Source of the DNA: Lachnospiraceae bacterium
Lineage (GTDB): Bacteria > Bacillota > Clostridia > Lachnospirales > Lachnospiraceae
DNA length: 45,091 nucleotides
Direction: 5' to 3'
Assembly (NCBI GenBank): GCA_024699645.1
Contig: JAILPE010000003.1
Span: forward strand, 1 to 45,091
The position numbers and the translations under genes are program-made. Shown here one piece after another: positions 7,579 through 17,031 of the stretch. How positions within the stretch are numbered: the first letter of the stretch is position 1; every line of letters begins with the position of its first letter. The notes under the pieces are model-generated. The model did no database searches, was not told the origin of the DNA, and worked only from the letters and a program-made list of their open reading frames with translations.

Positions 7579-9258
7579 ATGAGCAAAAACAGGATCAGAA
7601 TTCTTATTATCTTGGGAGAAATTGCGGTCATACTTGTACTGGCGATCGTTATACTTATGCCAAAGACTCCGTATACATCCATGGGGATGGACGGTGGTGA
7701 TACTTTCTCTTCGGGCGGTGCATCCGGAAAGGCGGGCGGCGCATCCGGAAAGGCGGGCGGCGCATCCGGAAAGGCCGGCGGCGCAGGAAGCGAAAAGGCC
7801 GGCGGCGCAGGAAGCGAAAAGGCGGGTGCGGGTGAGAGTGCGACGGAAAGTTCGGACGTTTACGTTGTAAAAGGAGACGTAAGCGGAGTGGGTGACGTTT
7901 TTGCGAGCGGTCTCGGTAAGGAAGCTGCGGACGGAGCAGGAAACGCAGGCGGAACGGGAGCAGGAAACGCAGGCGGAACGGGAGTCGGAAACACGGACGG
8001 AACAGGAGTTGCGGGCGGCCCGGCAGGCGCGGGCGATACGGCTGTGAACCCGGATCTTGCGCAGGATATTGACGGAAGCACGATAAAGACCACGCTTTCG
8101 GGATCTGTTGTTGAAGAGGCTCAGCTTGACGCCGCAATGTACGATTATGATGCCGCTATAGAGAAGCTTAAGGCTGTCAGTGGTTATGAAACGAACGAAG
8201 AGCTCAAGAACAAGGTTAAAGAGTACGAAACCGAGAAAGAAAAGCTTGTGAAATGGGAGGATAATACCCGGATAAGCCATCTCTTCGTGCATTCGCTTAT
8301 AGTCGATACGGCAAGGGCTTTCAGAAAAGGAAGCTCCCAGCCTGTCGGATACAACAGATATATGACAACGGTCGGTGAGTTTAAGGACATGCTTGAGTCA
8401 CTGTACGAAAAAGGGTACGTGCTTGTCAGCATGCATGACATCGCTGAGCGTTACACGGACGAGGACGGAGTCGAAAAGCTCCGCAAGAAGCCTATTTACC
8501 TGCCTGAGGGCAAGATGCCTTTTGTACTTTCGCAGGACGATGTGAATTATTACGCCTATATGGACAATGACGGATTTGCCGACAGACTCGTCATAGGAGA
8601 AGACGGCAGACCCACATGTCAGTACACCGATACGGAAGGAAATGTTTCGTACGGCGAGTATGACGTATTGCCGATAGTCGATAACTTCCTCCTCAAGCAC
8701 CCCGATTTTTCATACAGGGGAGCTAAGGGAATACTTGCGGTGACAGGATACGAGGGCGCACTCGGTTACGATACGGGATGGCACATGTACGATCTTAACA
8801 ATCCCGACGAGGCAGCAAAGCTCAAAAAAGAGCAGGAGGCAGCGACAGCAGTCGCCGATGCCATCAAGGCGGACGGATGGGAGTTTGCCAGCCACAGCTA
8901 CACCCATACCGATATGAAGAAAAATTCATATGAAAAGGTTATATACGATACAGACAAGTGGGAACGTGAGGTTCAGCCGATCCTCGGTGATACGGATCTG
9001 TATATCTACCCCTTCGGAAGCGATATCTGCGACTGGAGGGGCTATAAGGGCGATAAATTTGAATATCTCAAAAAAGCCGGTTTCTGGTATTTCTGCAATG
9101 TTGATGCTTCGAGATACTGGATACAGATAACCGATAAATATATGCGCATGGGTAGGATCAATGCGGATGGGGAGAGAATGGTAAAGACACCCCAAAAACT
9201 GGATTACTTCTTTGATTCGGCCGAGATCCTCGATAAGTCAAGGCCGAAGCTTGAGTGA
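7579..9258 (+). CDS. Membrane-anchored polysaccharide deacetylase-like protein with Gly/Ala-rich repeat linker
   Basis: A 559-residue protein with an N-terminal membrane anchor (about residues 7-27) facing outward. It is followed by a long low-complexity linker with (GGASGKA)n and (GAGNAGGT)n repeats (about residues 45-160), then a helical segment with alternating charges (about 180-225). The C-terminal NodB/CE4-like domain has the catalytic Asp pair at D320-D321 (LSQDDVNYY) and a zinc-binding HSYTH at residues 439-443. CE4 enzymes remove acetyl groups from peptidoglycan or other glycans; the actual substrate cannot be read. Start 7579 is preceded by AGAGGAA. The gene has its own promoter and sits between crh and dnaE, which are commonly closer in related genomes, so it may be a lineage insertion. 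Confidence 0.82.
   Translation: MSKNRIRILIILGEIAVILVLAIVILMPKTPYTSMGMDGGDTFSSGGASGKAGGASGKAGGASGKAGGAGSEKAGGAGSEKAGAGESATESSDVYVVKGDVSGVGDVFASGLGKEAADGAGNAGGTGAGNAGGTGVGNTDGTGVAGGPAGAGDTAVNPDLAQDIDGSTIKTTLSGSVVEEAQLDAAMYDYDAAIEKLKAVSGYETNEELKNKVKEYETEKEKLVKWEDNTRISHLFVHSLIVDTARAFRKGSSQPVGYNRYMTTVGEFKDMLESLYEKGYVLVSMHDIAERYTDEDGVEKLRKKPIYLPEGKMPFVLSQDDVNYYAYMDNDGFADRLVIGEDGRPTCQYTDTEGNVSYGEYDVLPIVDNFLLKHPDFSYRGAKGILAVTGYEGALGYDTGWHMYDLNNPDEAAKLKKEQEAATAVADAIKADGWEFASHSYTHTDMKKNSYEKVIYDTDKWEREVQPILGDTDLYIYPFGSDICDWRGYKGDKFEYLKKAGFWYFCNVDASRYWIQITDKYMRMGRINADGERMVKTPQKLDYFFDSAEILDKSRPKLE
7718..8030 (+). repeat. In-frame Gly/Ala-rich repeats in the deacetylase linker
   Basis: At 7718-7830 near-identical 21-24 bp units built on GGCGCATCCGGAAAGGCGGG and GGCGCAGGAAGCGAAAAGGC. 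A second block at 7934-8010 repeats GGAAACGCAGGCGGAACGGG. All units keep the frame. The composition is richer in GC than the flanking domains. Confidence 0.8.
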
Positions 9259-9373
9259 GAATCCCGGGAAAGCAGGGAATGACGCTTGAGTGAGAATCCC
9301 GGGAAAACAGGGAGCGACGCTTGAGTGAGTGCCTCGAGGGAAAAACAGGGAGTGACGCTTGAGTGAGTGATCC
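9249..9373 (+). repeat. 35-38 bp tandem duplication starting in the deacetylase stop region
   Basis: Four copies of GCTTGAGTGA plus following sequence start at 9249, 9284, 9319 and 9357. The first copy contains the last codons and stop (L-E-stop) of the upstream gene. The 4th copy is cut by the dnaE ribosome site (AAAGGAG, 9376-9382). Confidence 0.85.
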
Positions 9374-9390
9374 GCAAAGGAGTTTTTTAA

Positions 9391-12300
9391 ATGGCTTTTA
9401 CACATTTACATGTCCATACAGAATACAGCCTTCTTGACGGCTCCTCCAAAATAGGGGAGATTGTTCGTCATGCCAAGGATCTCGGACAGGATGCGCTTGC
9501 CATTACGGACCACGGCGTTATGTACGGCGTGATAGATTTTTATAAAAAATGTCTTGAGGTCGGTATTAAGCCGATCATCGGGTGTGAGGTTTATGTGGCG
9601 CCCGGTTCGAGACTTGAGAAAGAGGGAAGCACGAGTGATGACCGTTACAGGCATCTGATACTGCTCGCCAAGGATAACGACGGCTATAAAAATCTGATGA
9701 AGATCGTCTCGAGAGGTTTTACGGAAGGTTTTTATTACAAGCCTCGTGTCGATCTTGAGCTGCTGAGGGAATTTCACGAAGGGATAATCGCCCTTTCGGC
9801 GTGCCTTGCCGGTGAGATACCGTATTATCTTCGCCGCGGACTTTATGACGAAGGCAAAGAAGCCGCTCTGAGGATGCTCGAAATATTCGGGGAAGGCAAC
9901 TTTTATCTTGAACTGCAGGATCACGGCATCCCCGAGCAGGCGTTAGTAAACGAACAGCTCGTCAGGATGTCGAACGAGACCGGGATACCTCTTGTGGCAA
10001 CGAATGACGTCCATTATACATATGCGGAGGATGCGCAGCCCCATGATGTTCTGCTCTGCATCCAGACGCAGAGAAAAGTGAGCGACACCGACAGGATGCG
10101 CTACGAGGGAGGACAGTTCTACCTGAAATCCGAGGAGGAGATGAGAAAACTCTTCCCATATGCGCCGGAGGCAATCGAAAATACCGCGAAAGTTGCGGAA
10201 AAGTGCAATGTGACGTTTAAGTTCAACGAGTACAAGCTCCCTCATTTCGATGTTCCGGAAGGCTTTACTCCTTTCTCGTACCTTGAGAGCCTCTGTAAAA
10301 AAGGTCTTAAGGAGCGATACGGTAAAGAAACGCCCGAGAAATACGCAGAGCTTGAAGAACGACTGAGGTTCGAGCTCGAAACGATCAGCAACATGGGATT
10401 TGTCGATTACTTCCTGATAGTTTGGGATTTTATACATTTTGCACGCGAGAACGGGATCGCTGTAGGGCCCGGAAGAGGTAGTGCGGCGGGAAGCGTCGTG
10501 GCATATACGTTGGGGATAACAAACATAGATCCCATAAGGTTTTCACTCTTCTTCGAGCGATTCCTCAATCCCGAGCGTGTGACGATGCCCGATATAGACA
10601 TTGATTTTTGCTATGAGCGCAGGCCTGAGGTCATCGATTACGTCAACCGCAAATACGGACATGACAGAGTCGTTCAGATCGTAACGTTCGGTACGCTTGC
10701 GGCGAGAGGCGTTATAAGGGATGTCGGGCGCGCGATGGACATGACATATGCGCAGACCGACAGGATCGCGAAGATGATCCCGATGGAGCTCAACATGACG
10801 CTCGACAAAGCACTTGAGGTAAACTCGCAGCTTCGCAACGCCTATGAGACGGAGGAAGACGTTCACAGCCTCATCGATACGTCGAAAAGGCTCGAAGGAT
10901 TGCCGCGACACACGTCGATCCATGCGGCGGGAGTCGTTATCGCACCTGCGCCGGCAGAGGAATTCGTTCCGCTCTCAAGATCGAGCGACGGTACGATAAC
11001 CACACAATATACGATGACAACTCTTGAGGAGCTCGGACTTCTCAAGATGGACTTCCTGGGACTGAGGACACTGACCGTTATTCAGGATACGGTCCGCGCG
11101 GTAAATGCCAAGTACCCGGAAAAGAAGCTTGATATAAATGAGATAGACCTTTCCGACCCGAATATCTACGAGCTTATTTCGCAGGGAAGGACGGAAGGAG
11201 TGTTCCAGCTCGAGAGCAGGGGAATGACGTCGTTCATGAAGGAACTTGCGCCTTCGTGCATTGAGGATATCATCGCGGGGATCGCACTTTACCGCCCCGG
11301 CCCGATGGATTTCATACCCAAATATCTTAAGGGTAAGAGAGATCCGGAAGCTGTCGTTTATGACTGCGAGGAGCTCAGACCGATACTTTCGCCGACATAC
11401 GGCTGCATCGTTTACCAGGAGCAGGTTATGCAGATAGTGCGTGATCTTGCGGGATACAGCTTCGGACGTTCCGATCTTGTCCGAAGGGCCATGTCAAAGA
11501 AAAAACAATCGGTAATGGACAAGGAACGCGCGAATTTCGTGTACGGAAACGAAGCGGAAGGCGTTCCGGGATGTAAGGCAAAAGGCATATCGGAAGAGGT
11601 TGCGAACAAGATATTCGACGATATGATCGACTTTGCAAAATATGCGTTTAATAAAGCACACGCGGCGGCTTACGCGGTTGTCGCAATGCAGACGGCTTAC
11701 CTCAAATGCTACTATCCTGTTGAATTTATGGCATCGCTCTTAACATCCGTAACAGACAACTCGGATAAGGTGGCGGGATACATATTCATATGCAGGAAGA
11801 TGGGCATTAAGCTGCTTCCTCCCGATGTAAACGAAGGCGGGAACTGCTTCACGGCGTGCGGCGGAGATATTCGCTACTCGCTATCGGCCATCAAGGGGCT
11901 CGGCGGCGCGGTCGTCGATGTCATAGTTGCCGACAGAGAGAGCAACGGCCCGTACAAGAGCCTGCGTGATTTCATGGAAAGGCTTTCGTCGAAAGAGAGC
12001 AACAAGCGCGTTATAGAAAGCCTGATAAAGGCCGGAGCGCTTGACTGCCTGCCCGGTTCACGAAGGCAGAAGATGGTGGTCTATTCGGACGTACTTGAGG
12101 GCGTTGCGCTCGAAAAGAAGAAGAGCGTGACGGGACAGATAAGTATGTTTGACCTTGGGGATGAGAACATCTCGCGAGAGGCGGGCGAAATATTTCCCGA
12201 TGTTCCCGAATATGACGTTCAGGAAAAGCTTGATTTTGAAAAGGAAGTCCTCGGGATCTACGTGAGCGGTCATCCGCTCGACGCCTATAAGGACATCCTC

Positions 12301-12885
12301 GACAAGAACGTCACGGCGACAAGCCTCGATTTCATCGTCGATGAAGAGACGGGAGAGACCGTCGTTGCGGATAAGCAGAGGGTTGTGATCGGCGGGATCG
12401 TTTCGGCGAGAAGCGTCAAGACCACAAGATCGGGTTTGATCATGGCGTTCATCACGGTGGAAGACATGTACGGAAAGGTTGAGGTGATCGTTTTCCCGAA
12501 GGACTTTGAAAAGCGCGGTGACAGGCTTCTTGAGGACACTAAGATTTTGATCAGCGGTAATGTCAGCGTCGACGAAGAAAGAGGAGCGACACTTCTGTTC
12601 TCTGACTGTGTGGAGCTTACTTCCTACCCGCGAACACTTTGGGTTAAGTTTGACGATGAGCAGTCGTTCGAGAACGAGAAGGGATTCCTTGAACAGGAAC
12701 TTGCTGACAGGCTCGGGCCTGACAGGTGTATGATATATATTAAGAATGTGGGAAAGAAGATCCTGCTTGATGATGAAGGTACAAAGGCAACGCCTCAGCT
12801 TCTGAAAAAACTGAAGGAAAAGCTGGGCGAAGAAAATGTTACGGTTTCGGTCGGGACTTACTGGAAGGATAAAAAACGACAGTAA
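9391..12885 (+). CDS. dnaE: DNA polymerase III alpha subunit (DnaE)
   Basis: Replicative C-family DNA polymerase. The 1164 residues show the PHP domain at the N-terminus (THLHVHTEYSLLDG, ITDHG), the palm with catalytic aspartates in PDIDIDF, the GPGRGSAAGS motif, the fingers region GVFQLES and ALYRPGPMD, the helix-hairpin-helix part, and an OB-fold near residue 1000 (VVIGGIVSARSVKT). No 3'-5' exonuclease domain is visible, as expected for DnaE rather than PolC. In Firmicutes that have both, DnaE extends primers at the lagging strand. Ribosome site AAAGGAG at 9376-9382. The order dnaE-pfkA is widespread in Firmicutes. Confidence 0.97.
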   Translation: MAFTHLHVHTEYSLLDGSSKIGEIVRHAKDLGQDALAITDHGVMYGVIDFYKKCLEVGIKPIIGCEVYVAPGSRLEKEGSTSDDRYRHLILLAKDNDGYKNLMKIVSRGFTEGFYYKPRVDLELLREFHEGIIALSACLAGEIPYYLRRGLYDEGKEAALRMLEIFGEGNFYLELQDHGIPEQALVNEQLVRMSNETGIPLVATNDVHYTYAEDAQPHDVLLCIQTQRKVSDTDRMRYEGGQFYLKSEEEMRKLFPYAPEAIENTAKVAEKCNVTFKFNEYKLPHFDVPEGFTPFSYLESLCKKGLKERYGKETPEKYAELEERLRFELETISNMGFVDYFLIVWDFIHFARENGIAVGPGRGSAAGSVVAYTLGITNIDPIRFSLFFERFLNPERVTMPDIDIDFCYERRPEVIDYVNRKYGHDRVVQIVTFGTLAARGVIRDVGRAMDMTYAQTDRIAKMIPMELNMTLDKALEVNSQLRNAYETEEDVHSLIDTSKRLEGLPRHTSIHAAGVVIAPAPAEEFVPLSRSSDGTITTQYTMTTLEELGLLKMDFLGLRTLTVIQDTVRAVNAKYPEKKLDINEIDLSDPNIYELISQGRTEGVFQLESRGMTSFMKELAPSCIEDIIAGIALYRPGPMDFIPKYLKGKRDPEAVVYDCEELRPILSPTYGCIVYQEQVMQIVRDLAGYSFGRSDLVRRAMSKKKQSVMDKERANFVYGNEAEGVPGCKAKGISEEVANKIFDDMIDFAKYAFNKAHAAAYAVVAMQTAYLKCYYPVEFMASLLTSVTDNSDKVAGYIFICRKMGIKLLPPDVNEGGNCFTACGGDIRYSLSAIKGLGGAVVDVIVADRESNGPYKSLRDFMERLSSKESNKRVIESLIKAGALDCLPGSRRQKMVVYSDVLEGVALEKKKSVTGQISMFDLGDENISREAGEIFPDVPEYDVQEKLDFEKEVLGIYVSGHPLDAYKDILDKNVTATSLDFIVDEETGETVVADKQRVVIGGIVSARSVKTTRSGLIMAFITVEDMYGKVEVIVFPKDFEKRGDRLLEDTKILISGNVSVDEERGATLLFSDCVELTSYPRTLWVKFDDEQSFENEKGFLEQELADRLGPDRCMIYIKNVGKKILLDDEGTKATPQLLKKLKEKLGEENVTVSVGTYWKDKKRQ

Positions 12886-12923
12886 AGAAGAACGAAAAAA
12901 TCGGGAAAGTCGGAGGGTAAGAT

Positions 12924-14960
12924 ATGGCAAGCAAAGAAGTTAAAGAAAAAGTACTCATGGGTGAGGGGAAAGCGGTAAAAAAGATCGGAGTCTTAACGAG
13001 CGGCGGCGATGCGCCCGGTATGAATGCGGCTGTCCGTGCGGTTGTCAGAACGGCGATCAACTACGGAATGGAGGTCGTTGGCATCAAGCGCGGCTTCTCG
13101 GGTCTTATCGAGAACGATTATGTGCCTCTCACCGGAAGAAGCGTGGCAGACACCATCTCGAAGGGTGGAACATTCCTCTACACGGCAAGATGTCCCGAGA
13201 TGATCACCCGTGAAGGCCAGGAAAAGGCAGCAAAAAACTGCGTTGAGCAGGGAATCGATGCACTTGTCGTTATCGGCGGAGACGGTTCGTTCAAAGGATG
13301 CCTCTCTCTTGCGGAGCGCGGCATAAACGTTATCGGTATCCCCGGAACCATCGACCTCGATATCGCATGCACCGAGTACACGATCGGTTTTGATACCGCA
13401 GTAAATACGGCCATGGATGCGATTGACAAGATCAGGGACACATCGACATCACGCGAGAGATGCTCGATCATCGAAGTTATGGGACGTCACGCAGGCTACA
13501 TAGCTCTGTGGTGCGGTCTCGCAAACGGAGCCGAGGCAGTGCTCACAACGGAGCTCTACAACTATGAAGAGAAGAGACTGATCGACGACATAGAACTTAA
13601 GCGTAAAAACGGAAGACAGCATTACATAATCATTAATGCGGAAGGAATCGGTGATTCCGAGGGCATGGCAAGAAGGATCGAATATGCTACGGGTATGCCG
13701 ACATCGGCGACCATCCTCGGATACCTTCAGCGCGGCGGAAGCCCCACATGCAAGGACAGAGTATATGCGTCCGCTATGGGCGCCAAGGCTGTCGATATCC
13801 TTTACAAGGGCGGAAGCAACAGGGTTGTCGCATATAAGAACGGCGGATTTACCGACTTTGACATGACGGAAGCTCTCTCGATGAAGAAAAATCTTGATCC
13901 TTTCCTTGTTGACATGCTCAGCAAGCTGACAAGAAAGGGCGAGGGCAAAGGCCTCTTAAGCGAAGGCATGCTTCCCGCGGATGCAACGACCGGCAACTGC
14001 AAGTCGATCGGTATCCTGACAAGCGGAGACGACGCACCCGGCATGAATGCCGCTATCCGCGCCGTTGTAAGATCCGCGATCGGATACGATATGAGAGTGT
14101 TCGGCTTTAGAAGAGGATTTGCCGGACTTATCGAGAAGGATTATCTCGAGATGACGAACAAGACGATGTCGGAGACCGTACAGCTCGGCGGAACGCAGCT
14201 GCTTGCATCCGACTGTCCCGAATTCAAAACCGAAGAGGGACAGAAAAAAGCTCTCGAAACCCTTAAGGAGCTTGAGATCGACGCGCTTATCGTCCTCGGA
14301 GGAAACGGAACGATGCGAGGAGGTCTCGACCTCATAAAGAAGGGCATCAATGTTATCGGAATACCCGCGACCATCGACTGCGAGGTTGCGTGTACGGAAT
14401 ATACGATCGGCTTTGACACTGCCGTCAATACGGCAATGCAGGCGATCGACAAGATCAGAGATACATCACAGTCACATGAGCGTTGCAGCGTTATCGAAGT
14501 TGCGGGAAAACGCTCGGGATTCAACGCACTCTGGTGCGGTATCGCCAACGGCGCAGAGGAGATAATAATCCCCGAATACTACGATCGCGATGAACAGCGC
14601 ATCATTAGCGAGATCATCAGCAAGAAGAAGCTCGGAAAGAGACTTCATCTGATCGTAAATGCCCACAGTGTGGGAAGATCGGGAGCACTTGCAAAGAATA
14701 TCGAATTTGCTACCGGACTTGAGGCGAGGGCCAACATTCTCGGCCTTGTGGAGAGTGGCGGACGTCCTACATGTATGGACAGGGTGTTCGCGTGTGCTAT
14801 GGGAGGAAAAGCTGTCGAGGCTCTTAATAAAGGAGGACGTAACAGGATCGTTGCATTCTGTAACGGAGAATTCGTCGACTTCGATTTTGAGAAGGCGATG
14901 AGAATGGAGAAAGTGCCCGACACTTATCTTTACACCATGTCTAAGAAACTTTCAAGATAA
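12924..14960 (+). CDS. pfkA: Tandem-fused 6-phosphofructokinase, catalytic N-half plus degenerate C-half
   Basis: A 678-residue protein made of two complete PFK folds (about 17-350 and 358-678; normal bacterial PfkA is about 320). Equivalent residues are offset by 341. By hand count 30 of 70 residues are identical over 192-261 versus 533-602. N-half: GGDGS at 118-122 (Gly at 121 predicts ATP rather than PPi use), TIDLD at 142-146 with both catalytic Asp, M186-G-R188, E240 and R270 kept; the His-249 equivalent is Y267, and the Arg-243 equivalent is S261. C-half: Asp-103 equivalent is N461, D129 is E487, M169 is A527, R171 is K529, E222 is H581, R252 is S611, but the two arginines normally donated to the neighbour's site are kept (R520, R602). 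The inference is one composite active site per fusion, with the C-half turned structural or regulatory, as in eukaryotic PFK. Start at 12924 with GGAGGG upstream; operon with dnaE. Confidence 0.93.
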   Translation: MASKEVKEKVLMGEGKAVKKIGVLTSGGDAPGMNAAVRAVVRTAINYGMEVVGIKRGFSGLIENDYVPLTGRSVADTISKGGTFLYTARCPEMITREGQEKAAKNCVEQGIDALVVIGGDGSFKGCLSLAERGINVIGIPGTIDLDIACTEYTIGFDTAVNTAMDAIDKIRDTSTSRERCSIIEVMGRHAGYIALWCGLANGAEAVLTTELYNYEEKRLIDDIELKRKNGRQHYIIINAEGIGDSEGMARRIEYATGMPTSATILGYLQRGGSPTCKDRVYASAMGAKAVDILYKGGSNRVVAYKNGGFTDFDMTEALSMKKNLDPFLVDMLSKLTRKGEGKGLLSEGMLPADATTGNCKSIGILTSGDDAPGMNAAIRAVVRSAIGYDMRVFGFRRGFAGLIEKDYLEMTNKTMSETVQLGGTQLLASDCPEFKTEEGQKKALETLKELEIDALIVLGGNGTMRGGLDLIKKGINVIGIPATIDCEVACTEYTIGFDTAVNTAMQAIDKIRDTSQSHERCSVIEVAGKRSGFNALWCGIANGAEEIIIPEYYDRDEQRIISEIISKKKLGKRLHLIVNAHSVGRSGALAKNIEFATGLEARANILGLVESGGRPTCMDRVFACAMGGKAVEALNKGGRNRIVAFCNGEFVDFDFEKAMRMEKVPDTYLYTMSKKLSR

Positions 14961-15044
14961 CATTGAGGTAAAACCCTATTTTACATTCGGCCGAGGGGGT
15001 TGTTTGAGGACGTGGAATAAAAAAAGTGAGGACAGGAGTTTATT

Positions 15045-15797
15045 ATGTTTTTAATGGATTTTTCGCTTCCCAAGCTTTGGGATGCAATATCGGGCAACAT
15101 TGCTACGGTTGCGATATTTGTAGCTATAATCGTTGCGGTATTTTTGTTCGCTTATTGGTTTGAGAAGATCATCAACAGAGCGGACGAGAGAGTTGAGAAG
15201 AAGAACTTCAGGATCCATCGCATCACGATCATCGCGATGCTTTCCGCAGTAGCTGTGATACTGAACCTTTTCAGTTTCCCGCTTTGGTTCGCACCCGGTT
15301 TTTACAAGATCGATTTCAGTGAATTGCCTATACTTGTCGGCGCATTTGCGCTCGGACCGGTTGCCGGAACAACGATCGAAGCGATCAAAATTTTGCTCAA
15401 TCTTGTTATAAACGGTACATCTACCGCATTTATCGGTGAAATTGCCAATTTTGTTGTCGGATGTGCATTTGTAATTCCGGCTGCAATAGTGTATTATCAT
15501 AAGCGTACCAAAAAGGGCGCGCTCGTCGCTCTTTCGTTAGGAACGGTGGTAAACCTTGTTGTTTCATGCCTGATGAATGCGTTCGTACTCATTCCCGTGT
15601 ACGGAGACATGTTCCATATGGACGTTATCGGAGCAGGAACGGCTGTCAATTCGTTGATAACAAATATGACGACGTTCATCCTTCTTGCGGTTGCACCCTT
15701 TAACCTTCTTAAAGCGGTTTCCGTATCGGTGATCACGGCGCTCATTTATAAGCCGATCAGCAGACTTATCACCCAAGTAAAAGATAAACAAGGATGA
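15045..15797 (+). CDS. ribU: ECF transporter S component, riboflavin-type (RibU)
   Basis: Membrane substrate-binding subunit of an energy-coupling-factor transporter; RibU binds riboflavin and works with the shared EcfAA'T module encoded elsewhere. The 250 residues contain the RibU-like segment FYKIDFSELPILVGAFALGP followed by GTTIEAIKILLN and about five further hydrophobic helices. There is an extra N-terminal hydrophobic helix (about residues 18-40) followed by a charged segment before the conserved core. AGGAG precedes the ATG. The 84-base leader has none of the conserved FMN riboswitch core, so control is not by that switch. Specificity for riboflavin is likely but not certain. Confidence 0.8.
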   Translation: MFLMDFSLPKLWDAISGNIATVAIFVAIIVAVFLFAYWFEKIINRADERVEKKNFRIHRITIIAMLSAVAVILNLFSFPLWFAPGFYKIDFSELPILVGAFALGPVAGTTIEAIKILLNLVINGTSTAFIGEIANFVVGCAFVIPAAIVYYHKRTKKGALVALSLGTVVNLVVSCLMNAFVLIPVYGDMFHMDVIGAGTAVNSLITNMTTFILLAVAPFNLLKAVSVSVITALIYKPISRLITQVKDKQG

Positions 15798-15804
15798 TAA
15801 TTCT

Positions 15805-16539
15805 ATGAATGAACAGGAAGAGACAAAAAAATCATTTTCGATCAGCGAACTTGCTCATCTGAACACGCTTTCGGAGGATGAGATCGAAGAAGCGAAAGAG
15901 CAGGCCGCCGCATCGGAAAACGGGGGAGCGGATTCAGAAGCTGTCGAAAACGCCTATGTGACAGGACTCTCGGAGACTGTCGAAGAGAAAGAACCCGAGA
16001 AGCTTGAACACAGGGGGCAGACGTTCACGGCAGATGTTAAGCCAACGGCACGCGATACATACGGATTCATGTTTTACCACACATATATGAATCTTATGGG
16101 CGTATTTGCAGTACTGGTAGGTATTGCGGCGATAGTCATGGTCGTCATAAGCGTTATGGACAAGGAGATCTTCCAGATCGTCCTCTTCTCGCTCGCGGCG
16201 CTCATATTTATAGTAAACAGCCCGATAAGCCTGTATTTACGTGCCAAGAAGTATGCAGAGAGCTGCAAACTTCCCGAAAACCGCACGATCTACCGCTTCA
16301 GCGATGCCGGATTTGATATTCAGAGGGGTGAGGATATCTACAAGCCCTTTGATTACAGCAAGATCGTGAAATGCCATGAGGGCAGGACCGGATTTTACTT
16401 CTATTTGGCGAAGAATTCGGCATTCCTTGTGACAAAGGCTGACGTAGAGGGTGGTTCGCTTTCCGAGTTCAGAACTCTTCTCGCTCAGCGTGTGACAGGC
16501 AAGCTTTCACTCAAGTACGACAAGGAGCAGAAGGCCTGA
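15805..16539 (+). CDS. YcxB-like membrane protein
   Basis: A 244-residue protein with an acidic, glutamate-rich N-terminal cytoplasmic region (1-75), two close transmembrane helices (about 95-150) and a C-terminal soluble domain that resembles the YcxB-like family (TIYRFSDAGFDIQRGED, then KPFDYSKIVKCHEG and FYFYLAKNSAFLV). The function of the family is unknown to me. It starts 7 bases after the ribU stop, so it is in the same unit. No catalytic motif is visible. Confidence 0.7.
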   Translation: MNEQEETKKSFSISELAHLNTLSEDEIEEAKEQAAASENGGADSEAVENAYVTGLSETVEEKEPEKLEHRGQTFTADVKPTARDTYGFMFYHTYMNLMGVFAVLVGIAAIVMVVISVMDKEIFQIVLFSLAALIFIVNSPISLYLRAKKYAESCKLPENRTIYRFSDAGFDIQRGEDIYKPFDYSKIVKCHEGRTGFYFYLAKNSAFLVTKADVEGGSLSEFRTLLAQRVTGKLSLKYDKEQKA

Positions 16540-16562
16540 GTCACGGCTTAAGAAAGAAAAAA

Positions 16563-17015
16563 ATGGAAGCAAGAGAAACAAAAACAACTGAGTATTCAAG
16601 TGCGAACAGCACTGAGACATTTGAAATCGGTGCCGGGTTTGGTGAAAAAGCCACCCCCGGCACCGTATTGTGCCTTGACGGGGATTTGGGCGCCGGCAAG
16701 ACGATATTTACCAAGGGGTTCGCACAGGGGCTCGGGTCAAAGGCTCTCGTTACGAGCCCTACTTATACTTTAATGCACATATATGATGACGGGCGCCTGC
16801 CGTTATATCATTTCGATGTTTACAGGATCGATGACGAGGACGAGATGGAGGAGATCGGATTCTTTGAGTACCTGAGGGGCGACGGCGTTACGATCATTGA
16901 GTGGTCAACGCTTATAGCCGGACTCATTCCGGACGACGCCATACGCGTTACAATCACGCGAGATCCCGCGAAGGACCCTGATTACAGGAAGATCCTCGTA
17001 ACACGCTCAGAATGA
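16563..17015 (+). CDS. tsaE: tRNA t6A synthesis ATPase TsaE
   Basis: P-loop ATPase that supports the TsaB-TsaD complex in making N6-threonylcarbamoyladenosine at position 37 of ANN-decoding tRNAs. The 150 residues show Walker A GDLGAGKT, SPTY in the switch, HFDVYRI and the Walker B-like IIEWS. The upstream ribosome site is weak (purine-rich AAGAAAG). The next gene, tsaB, starts 17 bases after its stop, so they are one operon; tsaD lies 3 kb downstream in the same direction. Confidence 0.95.
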   Translation: MEARETKTTEYSSANSTETFEIGAGFGEKATPGTVLCLDGDLGAGKTIFTKGFAQGLGSKALVTSPTYTLMHIYDDGRLPLYHFDVYRIDDEDEMEEIGFFEYLRGDGVTIIEWSTLIAGLIPDDAIRVTITRDPAKDPDYRKILVTRSE

Positions 17016-17031
17016 TTCACCAAAGGAGACA

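Noticed and set aside
13900-14000. Assembly artefact joining two pfkA genes
   Set aside because: The halves differ at more than half of their residues and the linker is open with no repeated boundary, so a collapsed or duplicated assembly is unlikely. Still worth confirming by reads across the junction.
14961-15044. FMN riboswitch upstream of ribU
   Set aside because: The spacer is only 84 bases and lacks the conserved FMN-aptamer core sequences.
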